DNA from: Ischnura elegans
Taxonomy: Eukaryota; Arthropoda; Insecta; Odonata; Coenagrionidae
DNA length: 64,000 bases
NCBI RefSeq assembly: GCF_921293095.1
Contig: NW_025791688.1
Span: forward strand, 1 to 64,000
Reading direction: 5' to 3'
Part shown: one piece after another, positions 43,431 through 58,017 of the stretch
How the letters are laid out: every line of letters begins with the position of its first letter
Numbering within the stretch: the stretch's first letter is position 1
The notes under the pieces: generated by a model
What the model saw: only the letters and a program-made list of their open reading frames with translations
Databases searched by the model: none
Told to the model about the DNA's origin: nothing
Translations under genes and position numbers: made by a program

Positions 43431-45565
43431 TAAGAACGTTTTAAAATGTCTCCCATCAAAATCCCTCGGTAATTATGGTTTTTATGAATAATTTTGAGTA
43501 TGACACATTTAATGTCATTATGTCATACACACATTGTAACATATTAATTCAACCATTGATTCAATCGCACTGACACTCGTCACCGACAATTGCCTTATCT
43601 CTCCTATTGTTTTAAAACTTGTCCCACCAAAATCCGCTGGTTTTCACTGTCTATAGGACATAATGTTGTTATTCAATATTTAGCCTCTGCAATATTTCAG
43701 TCACTTCAACCGGAATATTTTTTAAACTAATTACTCTAACGCTACGAAACTCGACACTAACGTATGTTTTACTATTGTTAACGTTTTAAAACGCATCCCG
43801 TCAAAATCCCTCGGTAATTATGGTTTTTATGAATAATTTTCAGTATGACACATTTAATGTCATTATGTCATACACACATTGTAACATATTAATTCAACCA
43901 TTGATTCAATCGCACTGACACTCGTCACCGACAATTGCCTTATCTCTCCTATTGTTTTAAAACTTGTCCCACCAAAATCCGCTGGTTTTCACTGTCTATA
44001 GGACATAATGTTGTTTTTCAATATTTAGCCTCTGCAATATTTCAGTCACTTCAACCGGAATATTTTTTAAACTAATTACTCTAACGCTACGAAACTCGAC
44101 ACTAACGTATGTTTTACTATTGTTCACGTTTTAAAACGCATCCCGTCAAAATCCCTCGGTTATTATGGTTTTTATGAATAATTTTGAGTGTGACACATTT
44201 AATGTCATTTTGTCATACACACATTTTAACATATTAATTCAACCATTAATTCAATCGCACTGACACTCGTCACCGACAATTGCCTTATTTCTCCTATTGT
44301 TTTAAAACTTGTCCCACCGAAATCCGCTGGTTTTCACTGTTTATAGGACATAATATTGTTATTCATTATTTAGCCTCTGCAATATTTCAGTCACTACAAC
44401 TGGAATATTTTTTAAACTAATTACTCTAACGCTACGAAACTCGACACTAACGTATGTTTTACTATTGTTAACGTTTTAAAACGCATCCCGTCAAAATCCC
44501 TCGGTAATTATGGTTTTTATGAATAATTTTGAGTATGACACATTTAATGTCATTATGTCATACACACATTGTAACATATTAATTAAACCATTGATTCAAT
44601 CGCACTGACACTCGTCACCGACAATTGCCTTATCTCTCCTATTGTTTTAAAACTTGTCCCACCAAAATCCGCTGGTTTTCACTGTCTATAGGACATAATG
44701 TTGTTATTCAATATTTAGCCTCTGCAATATTTCAGTCACTTCAACCGGAATATTTTTTAAACTAATTATTCTAACGCTACGAAACTCGACTCTAACGTAT
44801 GTTTTACTATTGATAACGTTTTAAAACGTATCCCGTCAAAATCCCTCGGTAATTATGGTTTTTATGAATAATTTTGAGTGTGACACATTTAATGTCATTT
44901 TGTCATACACACATTGTAACATATTAATTCAACCATTGATTCAATCGCACTGACACTCGTCACCGACAATTGCCTTATTTCACCTATTGTTTTAAAACTT
45001 GTCCCACCGAAATCCGCTGGTTTTCACTGTTTATAGGACATAATGTTGTTATTCATTATTTAGCCTCTGCAATATTTCAGTCACTTCAACCGGAATATTT
45101 TTTAAACTAATTACTCTAACGCTACGAAACTCGACACTAACGTATGTTTTACTATTGTTAACGTTTTAAAACGCATCCCGTCAAAATCCCTCGGTAATTA
45201 TGGTTTTTATGAATAATTTTGAGTATGACACATTTAATGTCATTATGTCATACACACATTGTAACATATTAATTCAACCATTGATTCAATCGCACTGACA
45301 CTCGTCACCGACAATTGCCTTATCTCTCCTATTGTTTTAAAACTTGTCCCACCAGAATCCGCTGGTTTTCACTGTCTATAGGACATAATGTTGTTATTCA
45401 ATATTTAGCCTCTGCAATATTTCAGTCACTTCAACCGGAATATTTTTTAAACTAATTACTCTAACGCTACGAAACTCGACACTAATGTATGTTTTACTAT
45501 TGTTAACGTTTTAGAACGCATCCCGTCAGAATCCCTCGGTAATTATGGTTTTTATGAATAATTTT
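43430..45565. repeat. 345-bp tandem satellite, array 2 (about 6 monomers)
   Basis: Same monomer as array 1, restarting near 43,533, 43,879, 44,224, 44,571, 44,917 and 45,263. It ends at the same unique junction (TATCACAATTGGAATTTC) as array 1 at 4,108. Monomer number differs from the first array (about 12 or more). Confidence 0.97.
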
Positions 45566-47487
45566 GAATATCACAATTGGAATTTCATTTACTCAGCCAC
45601 ACAAATGTCTGCCGTTCCCTTATCAAAACTATGTTCTTTCACGGATTAACACCAGTTCACTTTTAAAACGAAGGAAGAGTTAATGCACGTATTCCTGACG
45701 AGTTTCATTGCACGACTCATTACAATTTCATTTATATCACATATTATGTAATCTCCAAGCCCTGATGCCACAACTGCACATATCAACATTCCCCCAATCA
45801 TCATTCTATTCCCAAACTATCGCCATGGACTAACGCTTCCATTGATACACTTCCTAAAACGCATACTCCAGTCAAGTTTTACAATTTCCGAACATCAAAT
45901 AGCAATGTTATTCTGCATAATGCCCCGACAATTAAGACTTGTTTTCAAATTGCAAACTTCACCTATCATGATATCTCTCCTTGGGTATCGATTTCCATCA
46001 CATACCTTTTCAAATGCTAAGAAAGGTAAACCACTTATTCCTGACCAGTTTAATTGCATAAAACAAACTAATTTCCATAATGACACAGTTTGTGTACTCT
46101 CGAAGCGTTGACAACATAACAGCTCATTCCAACATTTAACCATGAAAATTATATTTCCCTAACGACGCCCAGCCTTTAACTAATAACATGATCAGTAATT
46201 TATGGAAAGAATTAATGTATGAATTCACTGCATTACGCCCCACATTTCCCTATCGTTTGCCTTTCTTATCAGCAAACTCCTACACATCGGCCAACTTCAG
46301 CCTGAACAAACAAATGATGTATTGGTTGTATTTGCAATGCAACGACATAATTACCACATTCACATGAAAGTATGCACTACCAATTTCTTCGCGTTAACAC
46401 ATTTTCTCAGTCACACGCAATAACGGATTTATTTTCCGAATTTTTCCTCTGTCGCCTTCCAACACTTCACTTTGCGCCGCCTTTCTTCTACCATACATTT
46501 CACAAACACGGGGACAACATCGACACGGGGACTTCACTTGCACATTAGGGAACACTTGTCACAGTGTTTGCGACGAGTACCACTTCCACATTGCGTTTTA
46601 ATACCTACAATTTTTACTCAAATTCCGTGAGGTTCTTGCGTGATGCAAGAATCCTAGCCGATAGTTCCGCAACTGCCACTAGGGCGCACCACCTCCCGAG
46701 ACACGGTTCCGTGAAACGGCAGGCGATGAGTCCAGCATACGATACAATGTATTATACCATCCGAGAATGCCACGTTTAACCAAGAAATGTAACTAATTCC
46801 ACGTCAATGAGTGCTGCGCTGTCATTACCCGTACGCCTGTGTTGTTGATTCTCGTCTTGCCTCGTTGCCAAGGTAATGGCGTATTGTTGATCGAGCATCG
46901 AAATTTCGTGCTTTCGCGAAAACGTACCGTGGGATGGTTAGGGAGATGTACCGTTGAACATCGATGGTATGATAACAATCTTCAAACCTTATCTTTTCTG
47001 AAAATGACCGTTATTAATTACTTGGGTAGTTTAAACTATTTTTAATAATTCAATGAAAAACCCTCTGCACGCCATCTCCCAATGGACACCGGGAAGCGGA
47101 AGCCGATTTCCATGCCTTTAGAGTATGTAATCCCGCTGTGATAACCGAGGATCGAAGGAAAATGTCGCGTGGCATGCAAATTAAAATTATTCCCAAACCT
47201 ATTTCTCTCATTCACCACATATCGGAGTCAACGAAACTCTCGCATTAGGGAATAAATTCCGAGGAAGTGATTGCAGTAATGACTGAAAATGGATTTTTCC
47301 CAAAGCCTTTCCTCTCCAACGCTACGTTAATGTCACTCTTGAAACACGCGAATAAAATATGTAGAAAATATTTCACATAGTGACCTTTCTTTCTCAAAAG
47401 AAATTTTCGCGGCATATTCCGGCTCTGCATTGCTCGCGGTAGGTGATTGAAAATATTTTTTTAAACAAGTTCAAGAATAAAAGTAAT
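45566..47487. other. Second-unit spacer, first part
   Basis: Near-identical copy of 4,108-6,031, with only a few single-base differences. No gene. Confidence 0.85.
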
Positions 47488-47605
47488 GCCAACAGCACCC
47501 GGTATTCCCAGGCGGTCACCCGTCCAAGTACTATCCGGGCCCTACGTAGTTTAACTTCGGTGATCGAACGAGAACCGGTGAATTGTACGTGGTATGGCCG
47601 TTGGC
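47488..47605 (-). rRNA. 5S rRNA gene, sequence variant, intact (second unit)
   Basis: 118 nt identical to the 6,032 copy except CATACC (as in canonical 5S) instead of CACACC near nt 11-15. TTTT terminator follows on the minus strand. Retains the same helix II changes, so the variant is a stable type shared by both units. Confidence 0.87.
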
Positions 47606-49716
47606 GAGTACATGACCGAATCCTCAAAAAGTTATCATGACTTGAGAATCGAAGGAAGATCTGGTTTCTTCGCGGTTGTATCTGCTTTTGTTTCTGTTGA
47701 ATAGTTACCATTTCCAGACAACAGTCCCTTGATGCTTAAGCAATTCTCAATTCCGTTATATCTTTTGGTCCATCTTTGAAAATGTGTTTATGAAAAATGT
47801 CTTTCGTAACGGTGTGCTTTTTGGTGTAATGGCGATTCGTTTCAGCTTTAATCCATTGTTAAATGTCGCCTGTTGTTGTTTCGACTGTTTAATGATCGAT
47901 GTAACGCAAGGGATGCATTTACTTCTTCAAAGAAATTTTCTGGCAAAAGAGGATTATGTAATGCGTAACGAGGGAATTAATTTGAGAAAGATAATTCTTG
48001 TCGTTCCAATTTCTTCATCAACATTTTCCGGACTTGACGGTGTTATGCTCTTTGTTGGTTAAGCAACGTGTAAAAAATCGTTTTCACCATTCTTGGAACA
48101 TAATGTTTAAACCCTACATTCATACATTTTTCTTTATGTCATTTATCTATCTCCCAATGCCAACACACTGCCACGGAGACAGGAATTCGTGGTTATACTC
48201 CAAGTTATATTACGGATTGGAAGTTGTTATCCTTCCTCGCTTATCGTGCTTCACTCTTTTTCCCAATTGCGATTATGAGGTGGCATTACTGCCCCTGTGA
48301 TGCGAACCGATTTCGTAACATTTACGTGGAGGAATGACGAACGATACTGCGCCCCTTCAAAAACTCTGTCCGTTGGCAGGGAGCCGACCTCGATTCAAAG
48401 TTCTCCCCTACCGACAGTTGCTTACGTCACACGCTGCCGCTTCTCGGTCGGGGAGACGTACCTTCCCCCACCACCATTTCCGACCGTGGGAACAAGAGTC
48501 CCCTTCATGTTCCCATACAGGCGGGCGACTGGCATTTGCTTTCGTGAAACGTATGCCCGACGGAAATATTTCCAACCCTAAAATTTCACTTGCGCTATGG
48601 AAATACTTCATTGGACGTGTACACCGATCATTGATTGATAAATTCCTCGACATGACTATTGCGTGAAAGTAATGAAAGTGTACTGTTGACGAGGGAACGT
48701 TATACATTGAGCGTTTTTTTTTTCAAGTATTACACGTTATCTCGAAGCCTTGCAAAACCCTACTTCCATTAATGGCAGTCGATTACCTTTCCACATTTTT
48801 AATGGTGCTATGCCATGAAAGTATGTGTTGCTGTCATTGGAGTGATTATCCTCGCGTGCAAGTCTTTCGATACGGCAGGTATTGAATGATGCCATGAATA
48901 GAAAACACTTACTCACTTTTTACGTCGACGGGAAACAAACGAAGGAGGCCATTGCGTCTTTTGAAAAATTCGCCCCTTGGAACTTCTTTTTTTCTTCCCG
49001 GCGTCCCCTGCCCCACTCGCTGCGTTTAGGTTCGTGGTGGGGGAACCCGTCCCCCACCACCCGGATCCAAGCGTGGGAACTACCCCACACACGGGTTCCC
49101 AGGAAAGTTGTCTTCGTTGACCCAAGAATTTCCCCACCCCCGGATTCTTTCCACGTGGCGGAACCTCGCACGAAGAGACAGTGCGTTACAAAAAATTTGT
49201 GGACGAATAAAACTTTGAAACGGTATGGAGGGAAATGTTTATAACTGACTGCACGAAATGGATTACGTCGCACTGGTTTTTTCTGAAACAGTCTTCATTA
49301 ATGAATTAGAGAATGAGGGATACAAATACATCTTCCAATAAGGACGCTGAATAATCCGATTCGCCAAGTAATACTTTCCAACTGCAACGAAAGAAAATGC
49401 TCGTGACGAGGGAGCATAATTTTAGACGATTCCGGCATTTAACGCGACTCCGGTGTATATGGAAAAGGTGTTTGCGATATTCCGTGTCCACCACGGCTAA
49501 AAATTTATTTCAAAGTCACGGGGGACTGCATTGGGAATGATGCATCACATTTTAGAATTTTCTTTCATTCCCGTGATTTAATGAAGGGGAAAATAGGCGC
49601 TCTGGGATTTTCTCACCCGCGCGGTTACCCGAAGGAATGTTTCTTATTTCAGTAGCCGCCTTTCCGTCGGCCGATGTGCGCAGAGAAAGTCTGTGAATCG
49701 CCGGGAGAAGCACGCC
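47606..49716. other. Second-unit spacer, second part
   Basis: Copy of 6,150-8,262. Most base differences between units fall before about 48,610. No gene supported. Confidence 0.75.
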
Positions 49717-49731
49717 GCACCATCTAGCGGC
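49717..49731 (-). promoter_or_regulatory. CTCF-like motif 1, second unit
   Basis: GCACCATCTAGCGGC, identical to 8,263-8,277. Confidence 0.5.
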
Positions 49732-50179
49732 GGCGGCGGAACCATACTCGGACAGTTCGCAGCCAAGTGCGAAATAGGCGACCAGCTAGTTATTAGTTAA
49801 TTTATGGTATATTAATACGAGACTTAGTCATTCACTAGTAACCGAAGAAGGGGAGAATATCAATAACATTCTCGCTTTTTCTGCATTTCCCTTGCAAACC
49901 ATTCCTAATTAACATGCTGAAGTAACACAATGGCAAGAATGGTTTCCAATGCAGTGCACGAAAAAAAATTATGTTAGAATTATGGAGTTATGACTAAATT
50001 TATCAAAGTTTTCGGTTCACGAGGGACATCAAAATATTCGGTAGAAATCAGCAAACGATTTGGATAAAGTGTATGAAATTGGATTGCTATTTGTCAACTT
50101 ACAGGCCACAGAATTTTTTTTCCCGTGTCTTATATGTCTTCGGGAGGCAATTTATATTAAGCAGACAACATTCCCCTAT

Positions 50180-50383
50180 TATTCATGGTTAAATAAAAAA
50201 CACAGTACTATTCCACAACCTTATATTTTTGCAGTCTACTAGTTTCAACGTTACAACGTCATTATCAAGACTAACTTTTAAAGTAATGTTAGTCTTGATA
50301 ATGACGTTGTAACGTTGAAACTAGTAGACTGCAAAAATATAAGGTTGTGGAATAGTACTGTGTTTTTTATTTAACCATGAATA
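50180..50383. repeat. Perfect 96-bp-arm palindrome, second unit
   Basis: Same inverted repeat as 8,726-8,929 with no difference seen. Confidence 0.95.
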
Positions 50384-52058
50384 TCTCATCGTTCCACCAA
50401 GTAACGCCTAAATCTGTTGATTATATTCCCCTATTAATAAAAATTAGCAGTAGTTGCAAGAAGTGGCATTTTTGATAAGCGAATTCCATGATTTTCCACC
50501 GTTGGTTGCTATGTTACGTCGCACGTAATGTTGAAAGAATTAGCGACGCAAAGTTTCCATTATTTGCTGTACTCGCGTTACGTCTTGCATTGAAATGTTT
50601 ATGTGTAGCAAACAGCCAACAGGAAACCAAATTACTTCGTTACTAAGGGTAACTATATCGTTCAGCGCTCAAGCGAAACTGCTCAATGTCACGAAAAGCT
50701 TTCCAAATAATTAAGTTATGATTTGAAAATCATTGTGGAAGAGACGAGTGTGTTCATTAACATATTTCACAAGGCAGACGGCACGGATATTTATTGCTAC
50801 GGATTAACTCGTTCCGTGCGTTTTAATAGAATGTAGAGAAATGTGGATTGCCTATTCATAAGATATTAATTAATCGGTTCCCTCCCTTTACTGACTAAAT
50901 GTACGGCTATACTCCGAAACTCTGCGAACTCCTCTCGTGTACTGCGAATATGTACAACTATGGGAGTTCCGTTTAAGGATAAGTCGTTGACAATGGCAGA
51001 CAGTAACGATATTACTTATTGATAAGAGGAAGGATATTTGACGTATGTAGGGTGCAATCGAGGAAGGAAAGTAGACCTGGCTAATCACGAGACATAATTT
51101 ATTCGGATAAGGAAATTCTTCGATCGCTCGCGAAATAATGTAATTTCCGCTTCACTCCAATGGCTGGAGAACGATTGTCATTAACCGTGGCATGCGAAAA
51201 TGTAGTAAGAACTTACGGTACCGTTAGGGAATATGTAAAATTGAATCGTGGACAACTGCGAGCAGCAACTCGGACACGAAACATTTTCAGAGTAGGAAGG
51301 AACGGTAACTAACAATTAAATCGCTCACTGCATTCGTCGCGGAATCAATATGCTAATGAAATGGTCCGGTATTCACGGCTTATGAATGAATCACTTCTAA
51401 TCACCTATGGTATAACCGAGCCGAGTTCTTTCCCCGCTTATCCGTGTTATCGCGTTTTCTCTTTCCGTACTGCGATCGTGAACCCACTCTTGTCATAAGG
51501 ACACTGCGCGATGTGTCATCGAGAGCACACACAATGCCATGCGATGGTAAAGTTCCTCGTCTCGCGACGAGCACCTACGGCCGAGATGTTCTCTGCCTCG
51601 CGGCCCCCTGCCCTGCACCCGCGATGCCGAGAATCGTCAGCCGCACGGAGTGTATTCCTGCCTTGAGTCGAAGCGGTCCGCTCCCTTCGATCGCCGAAAT
51701 GAAATGGAAATCGCGGGCGGAGGAAAGACACCGCTTGACAGTCGTCACTTCACTGGCAGATGATCATTTACGAGGCGGTCGTGTTCCGATCATGTACATT
51801 TAAACGATACTGTGTTTGATGAATGGATTATTTACAGATATTCCGTGCTTCGCGTCGTTGGAATACAGTGTGGTGTTTCATTGTTGTAAATGACAACATT
51901 TGTTTTCCGCATTTCACGACAATTGACCGCGGATGAGTCGATAAATCATTCATCATGGCTAGCGTTCACATATTTGCGACGAGTCGCAATCCGGGAAAGA
52001 AATCCCACCGAGAGACGATATTTCAAATTCCGCTCTGGACGTCCACGGCGAGCGACTG
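50384..52058. other. Second-unit spacer, third part
   Basis: Copy of 8,930-10,604. No gene supported. Confidence 0.75.
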
Positions 52059-53154
52059 CGAAAAGGCCCCCTGCGCCATCTATTGGCGGAATCTGAATTA
52101 CTACTTGATCACTCTTGCAGCGGTAGCTGTCGTGAGAAGACGACGCGAATAATTATTAACAGTTATAATTAGTCCATGTTTATCAGCGGTTACTCACATA
52201 ACGCCGGTTATGTAGTGTTCTTTGTGACGCACAGCAAACGCGAGGAAATGAGTGAAAGTGTCTGTGTCGAAGGATGTATAGGAAAAGTGAGTGAAGTGCA
52301 CGAGAATCAATAGTGTGATGACAACAGCGATTCTGATAGCCGTGCAGGTGAATACTGTGATCCACAACCAGCGAGCCGAGTAAGTACGCTATTACTTATT
52401 TAAACACTTTTCACGCTCGTATTCGTCGACTGTGTTGTTCCTTGCGTTTCTCTTTTGTGTGGAAAAGTAAACTGTGTAGTGATTAATTCACTGTTTGACG
52501 ATGATGACGGTTGATTGATCCCAACGTGTAATTGTGTATCCTAAGAAAACCGAAATTATTCGTGGCGTCCTTAATTGTTACGAGTTGAGTGAATCGCGGC
52601 TTAATTTAAAATTGTTTGCCTTTCTTTGTTCCAAGAAGTTGATGGTTTTCCCTTGCACTTTGTATCTTAGGCACTGTGCACTGTTTGAAATGTTGACGAA
52701 AGAGTGGAAGGAAGAATATTTTTCGCTAATGTTTTCCTTAGCAACGGATTGCTGGTTTCACATTAGTGAATACGGAATAATTAAATGGAAGTGTTTAGCG
52801 TGTTATATCGTCGTCCTTAAATTTGCATGAGTGAAGTGATGTTAATTGCCAGATCTTGATTAGTAATACGTGTCAATGCTAAGTCTAGTAAGTGCAATGA
52901 AAGAACAATTAACGATGTTGACGATTACACGTCCCATTCCTACCGTCAGGCGTCTTTGGTTATTCTTAACGTTCCTTTCGTGGGAATGTAATTCCTTTTG
53001 TGCTATTTCATTTTCTCTTGGCAGCGGAATAACGTAAATAATTAGGGCAGGGATATTATAACGTAAATAATTAGGGCAGTTTTATGGTAAGCTGTGATAA
53101 CTTAACATGTGATTTTAAAAGCGAACTGTTAGCATAACGGAGCCCAAGGAATGT
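52059..53154 (+). repeat. Spacer duplication copy 1, second unit
   Basis: Equivalent of 10,605-11,700, including the GTAAGT site (52,380-52,385) and the 22-bp tandem pair (53,029-53,079). Confidence 0.85.
52073..52088 (-). promoter_or_regulatory. CTCF-like motif 2, second unit
   Basis: GCGCCATCTATTGGCG, identical to 10,619-10,634. Confidence 0.5.
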
Positions 53155-53663
53155 TATCGGACGTAGTAGAGGAATTACTTTTCAAACGTCAAAGGCAAAC
53201 TCACAAACATTTCCCAGATTGTACTGCCTCTTTCAGTAATTCCTGATTGCTACATCATTTTCTTCGCCATACGAATGTTAACAGTGACATCCGTACTTGA
53301 TATATTGGTTTAAAATCGCTTGGAAATCGTCGAAAACCACGTAAGACTCTGCATCATGAGGTACGTTTTGGTGGATATTTTGAGGTACAAGAGTACTCTA
53401 TATTCCAATTATGCAAATGTTCACCACATTGCGCTTGAATCTTGGCTTAATTTACGAAATTATATGCGACTTTAAGGCGGGGATTTGGTCGTTCGACGTG
53501 CCATTGTTGTGGAGAACATTAATAGTTCACGACAATTGACAATCGATGGTTCATTAGGTATGGCAAGGATTCGCATATTGCCGCTGCGTTGCGAATAATT
53601 ATCCCAATTGCTTTCCCACGCGCGATTCCTAATTCCCAACAGCGATGCGCGCAGTGGACTGCT

Positions 53664-54716
53664 GGAGGTTCCCCCCGCACCATCTAGCGGCCGAATCTGT
53701 ATTACCACTCGATCGCTCTTGCTGCGGCAGCTGCAGTGAGAAGACGTCGCGAGTAACTAATATCAGTGATAATTGTATAATGTTTATCAGCTGTAACTGA
53801 CATAACGCCGGTTCTGTAGTGTTCTTTGTGACGCTTGGCAATCGTGAGGAAAGGATTGAAAGTGTCTGTGTCGCTGGATGCATAGGAAAAGTTAGTGAAA
53901 TGAACGGGAATGAAGTGTGTTGACAACAGCGATTGTGATCTACAGCCGAAGAGCCGAGTAAGTACGCTGTTACTTATTTTTCCACTTTTTACATTCATAA
54001 TCGTTGTCTGTGTTATTCCTTGGCTTTCTCTTTTGTGTAGAAAAGTGAACTGTGATGTGATTAATACACTGTTTGACGATGATGACGGTTGATTGATCCC
54101 AGCGTTTAATTGTGCATCTTAAGAAAACAGAAATTAGTCGTGGCGTCCTTAATTGTTACAAGTTGAGTGAATCGTGGCATAATTTAAAAGTGTTTGCCTT
54201 TGAATGTGCTAAGACGTTGATGGTTTTCCCTTGCACTTTGTATCTTAGGCACTGTGCACTGTTTGAAATGTTGACGAAGGAGTTGAAGGAAGAATATTTT
54301 TCGCGAATTCCTTAGCAACGGATTGTTTGGTGTCACAAGATTTATTACGGAATATTTTAATGGAAGTGTTTGCGGTGTTACATCGTGGTCGTATACTCTG
54401 TATGTGTGAAGTTATGTACATTGGCAGATCCGGATTAATAATAAGTGTAATGCTATGTATTTGGACTGCTGTTATGAAAGCAGTCAGCGATATGGAATAG
54501 TGCACACCGCATTTCCACTGTCAGCCGGCGTTGATTATTGTTAACGTTCCTTTCGTCCGAATATAATTCCTTGTGTGATATTTCATAACGTCTTGGCAGC
54601 GGAACTACTAAATTATTTGGAGCAACGATAACATTTTATGGTAATGCTGTGTTAAGTTGACATGTGACTTGAAAAGCGTAGTGTTACCATCACGGAGGCC
54701 AAAAGAATTTTATCGG
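53664..54716 (+). repeat. Spacer duplication copy 2, second unit
   Basis: Equivalent of 12,210-13,262. Confidence 0.85.
53677..53691 (-). promoter_or_regulatory. CTCF-like motif 3, second unit
   Basis: GCACCATCTAGCGGC, identical to 12,223-12,237. Confidence 0.5.
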
Positions 54717-54721
54717 ATATG

Positions 54722-55119
54722 GAAAACAAAATTTATTACGGAATATTTTAATGGAAGTGTTTGCGGTGTTACATCGTGGTCGTATACTCTGTATGTGTGA
54801 AGTTATGTACATTGGCGGATCCGGATTAATAATAAGTGTAATGCTATGTATTTGGACTGCTGTTATGAAAGCAGTCAGCGATATCGAATAGTGCACACCG
54901 CATTTTCACTGTCAGCCGGCGTTGATTATTGTTAACGTTCCTTTCGTCCGAATATAATTCCTTGTGTGATATTTCATAACTTCTTGGCAGCGGAACTACT
55001 AAATTATTTGGAGCAACGATAACATTTTATGGTAATGCTGTGTTAAGTTAACATGTGACTTGAAAAGCGTAGTATTAGCATCACGGAGGCCAAAAGAATT
55101 TTATCGGATATAGAAAAGG
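54722..55119 (+). repeat. 386-bp tandem repeat, second unit
   Basis: Equivalent of 13,268-13,665. Confidence 0.9.
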
Positions 55120-57660
55120 AATTGATTGTAAAACGTAAAATCAGAAACGTTTCCTCAGACTCGTGAAATTGGAGACCAGCAAAACGCCATTGTCATATGA
55201 TTGAATGAAGACTATTTTAAGTCCTCGACACTCATTTTCGCACACCGCATGTGTTATGATTTCCGGGAATATTGTAAACTGTGCTCTTTCAATGCGTTAC
55301 TGATTGTTGCGAGGTAACCGTGGGGGCTCGAAAGTTAAATAGCTTTCGCCATGAGTGATAATTACTCGATTTCATTACATCAAACTTTTTTATCGCTGTT
55401 CTTTCCTGGGAAAGGGAATGATATATGTGATTGTTGACGTTCTAATTATCCTTAGCAACCGGGTGTTTGCTGGTTTCATTGCTGTTGTTTTCAATTGTTT
55501 CAACAAGTACGAACGCTGAAGTTGTTGCACCGATTTGCGTGTGGGAAGTGTTCCCCTACATTTAGCTTGCATTGAAATATTCTGCTTGTTGCGAATTAAG
55601 TGTCGATAGTAAGTATCGTACGTAGGCGTTTTGTTGTCTTTGATAGGCCGTCGAAATTGTGCTTCGTAGGACGTCGTGCGTTTGATGAGTAACTGTTACA
55701 ATAAATCTGTAATGGAATTGATGTAATGAATAGTTCACGAAACAACTCCGCGATTAATATATTTCTCGAATGCATCTGCAAGCTTTGTCCGTTTAACCGA
55801 TTGCAAGCGTGCCATTTCAACGTAAATGAGACATAATGAAAGAAAGAAATTGCGTCCTTCATGTTCCGGGAGCACAATTTTATCCATCGCATGACACGCA
55901 AGTTCGGACGACAGCATTTTGTTTTGCTTTTCTCCAGGCTCGACACCCCCGATACCGGCTGCCTAGTCAGTGTGCGTGTCGAGACTTGCAGGAACTCAAA
56001 TCGTATGGGAGTCGAAGTGGTCCGCTAGTTTTGAACGCGAAAATAAAATGCGATACGCCGAGCGACGCTCGGTGGTCGGCAGTTAATAGCATTGCCCGGA
56101 TTTAATTTCCTTCAGTCAAAATTAACATTCACCAACGATGAGAAATGTGCAGGTTTACAATGATGTGTTCATAGATTGAATTTATAAGTGGTTTTACGTG
56201 CGAAACGGACGCAAGCTTTGCGTCTTCGGACGAAAAGGCTATGTGCCATTGCTGTCATTAATAGTAATTGTTCGAGACAGTCAAGATCCGAGGACTCGAC
56301 AGCGTATGCATTGGCATTGTTGACCTCGGTCGTAAACAATAGCCCGGGTGCGCTGTCCCTCGGGGGATCGAACGTTCAAACTTGTGTTTGCACGCGCCCG
56401 GCGAGGCAGGCACCGGACTGCGGAGTGGCCTCCCTCGCACCATCTAGCGGCAGCGCGTGTTACTTTTTGAGCACTCACGATGCAATACTTGTCCCGGGAT
56501 GCGGATGACGAGATTAATTATTACATTGTTGCAAGTTTGTCAGTGACACCTGACATTACGTCGTTTGTATCTTCCACCTTTTGACGCTACACACGTGTAA
56601 GAAAAGGAATGATGAATGATCAATAGCCGATCCGGTTAATGAAGGGAATCGCACGTAGCAGGGTTTTAATTATTACGCTATGAATTAATTTTCGTTTCCA
56701 GAAAATCTAAAAGGAGAATACTAATCGTTGAAAGCATTTCACAAATTGACCTTCGTCTTCTTTTTTTAAAGAATTTTTCTCGGCATTCTCTGGCAATGCA
56801 TAGCTCGTGGTAGCTGAGTTAAAATATTTTTTTAAGTTTAATAGTTGCCAGTTTCCCGCAGTAGTTGGATGTGCTTTAGTGTCTCTCAATTCCGTTATTT
56901 CATGTACTCGATATTTCAAAATGTGTTTCTGAAAAATGTCTGTAGCAACGGTGTGCTTGTTACTGTAATGGCGATTTCTTTCAGCTCCCATCGCTTAGTG
57001 AATGTCGCCTGTTGTTGTGTCAACTGTTTCATGATCGAAATTATTTTGGGTATGCATTTAATTTTAAAAATGGATTCGCTGGAAATGGAGCATTATGGAA
57101 TGCAGACAGGAAATGCAGTTCTCTCAAGGAATAATTTCGAGAAGTATATTGTTCGGCGTTACATTACTTTATTTAAATTTTCCGGGCTTGACTGTTTTAA
57201 GCGCGGTTTCTCTACGAATGACATAACGAATGTATCAACCTAGGAACAGAAATATATTATCCAAGAGTGGTGAATAAAAAAGTTATATCGATCGTTCGTG
57301 GAACAATATAATTTTCGCTGTAATCACGGACGTTTCCTTCATGAGATGTCATTTACTATACTCACGGAATTTACTCGAGCGAAATGATTTTTTTCAGTAT
57401 GTACGATGTAAGTAACTTACGTGTAGAATACGGAAGGAATGGTATGGGCCTAAGAAATGGCATGGACTGCACAAAGGCAGCGTTCTGCGCGATAAGGAAA
57501 AGTTAATTGGGAAAACTGAAGTGGCGTGTTTCAATCGTTTCACTTGAAGGAAGTGGGAGTACTGCCATTTCACGTGAAAGAAAATGCAATGCACATCCTT
57601 CAACGCATGCATGTGGTGAATAACTTGTAATTAGTTCTCATAAGGATAGGGGAAAAAAAT
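55120..57660. other. Second-unit spacer, last part
   Basis: Copy of 13,666-16,206, including the paralogue of the 5S flank at about 56,695-57,243. No gene supported. Confidence 0.75.
56437..56451 (-). promoter_or_regulatory. CTCF-like motif 4, second unit
   Basis: GCACCATCTAGCGGC, identical to 14,983-14,997. Confidence 0.5.
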
Positions 57661-57665
57661 AAAAA
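57661..57665 (-). terminator. Pol III terminator of the second canonical 5S gene
   Basis: TTTTT on the minus strand just past the 5S 3' end, as in the first unit. Confidence 0.7.
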
Positions 57666-57670
57666 GTGAT

Positions 57671-57767
57671 ACCAACAGCACCCGGTGTTCCCAGGCGGTC
57701 ACCCATCCAAGTACTATCCGGGCCCGACGTTGCTTAACTTCGGTGATCGGACGAGAACCGGTGTATT
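57671..57767 (-). pseudogene. 5S rRNA gene, 3' part, interrupted by LINE-5Sb
   Basis: Identical to 16,217-16,313 of the first unit, then runs into a T-run at 5S nt ~22-24 (AATACACC remains). The internal control region is kept; the first ~22 nt should lie beyond the window at the LINE 5' end. Confidence 0.93.
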
Positions 57768-58017
57768 TTTTTTTTTTTTTAATATAATATTTTATTTTTT
57801 CAAGTCATATTTTGTACAATGGTTTTACAATTAATAATCGTTTGGATTTTAATATACATTATTTCACAAAAAGACTGCTTCATATTTCTTGCTGTTGAAT
57901 TTATATAAATCAAGAGTCTCAAATATTTGGAAAAAGTCACATTTTCACACACAGAATAATTTTTTCTCAGTTTAAAAGTACATTGTGAATACAATTTTAA
58001 TTATATAAAATGCCGTT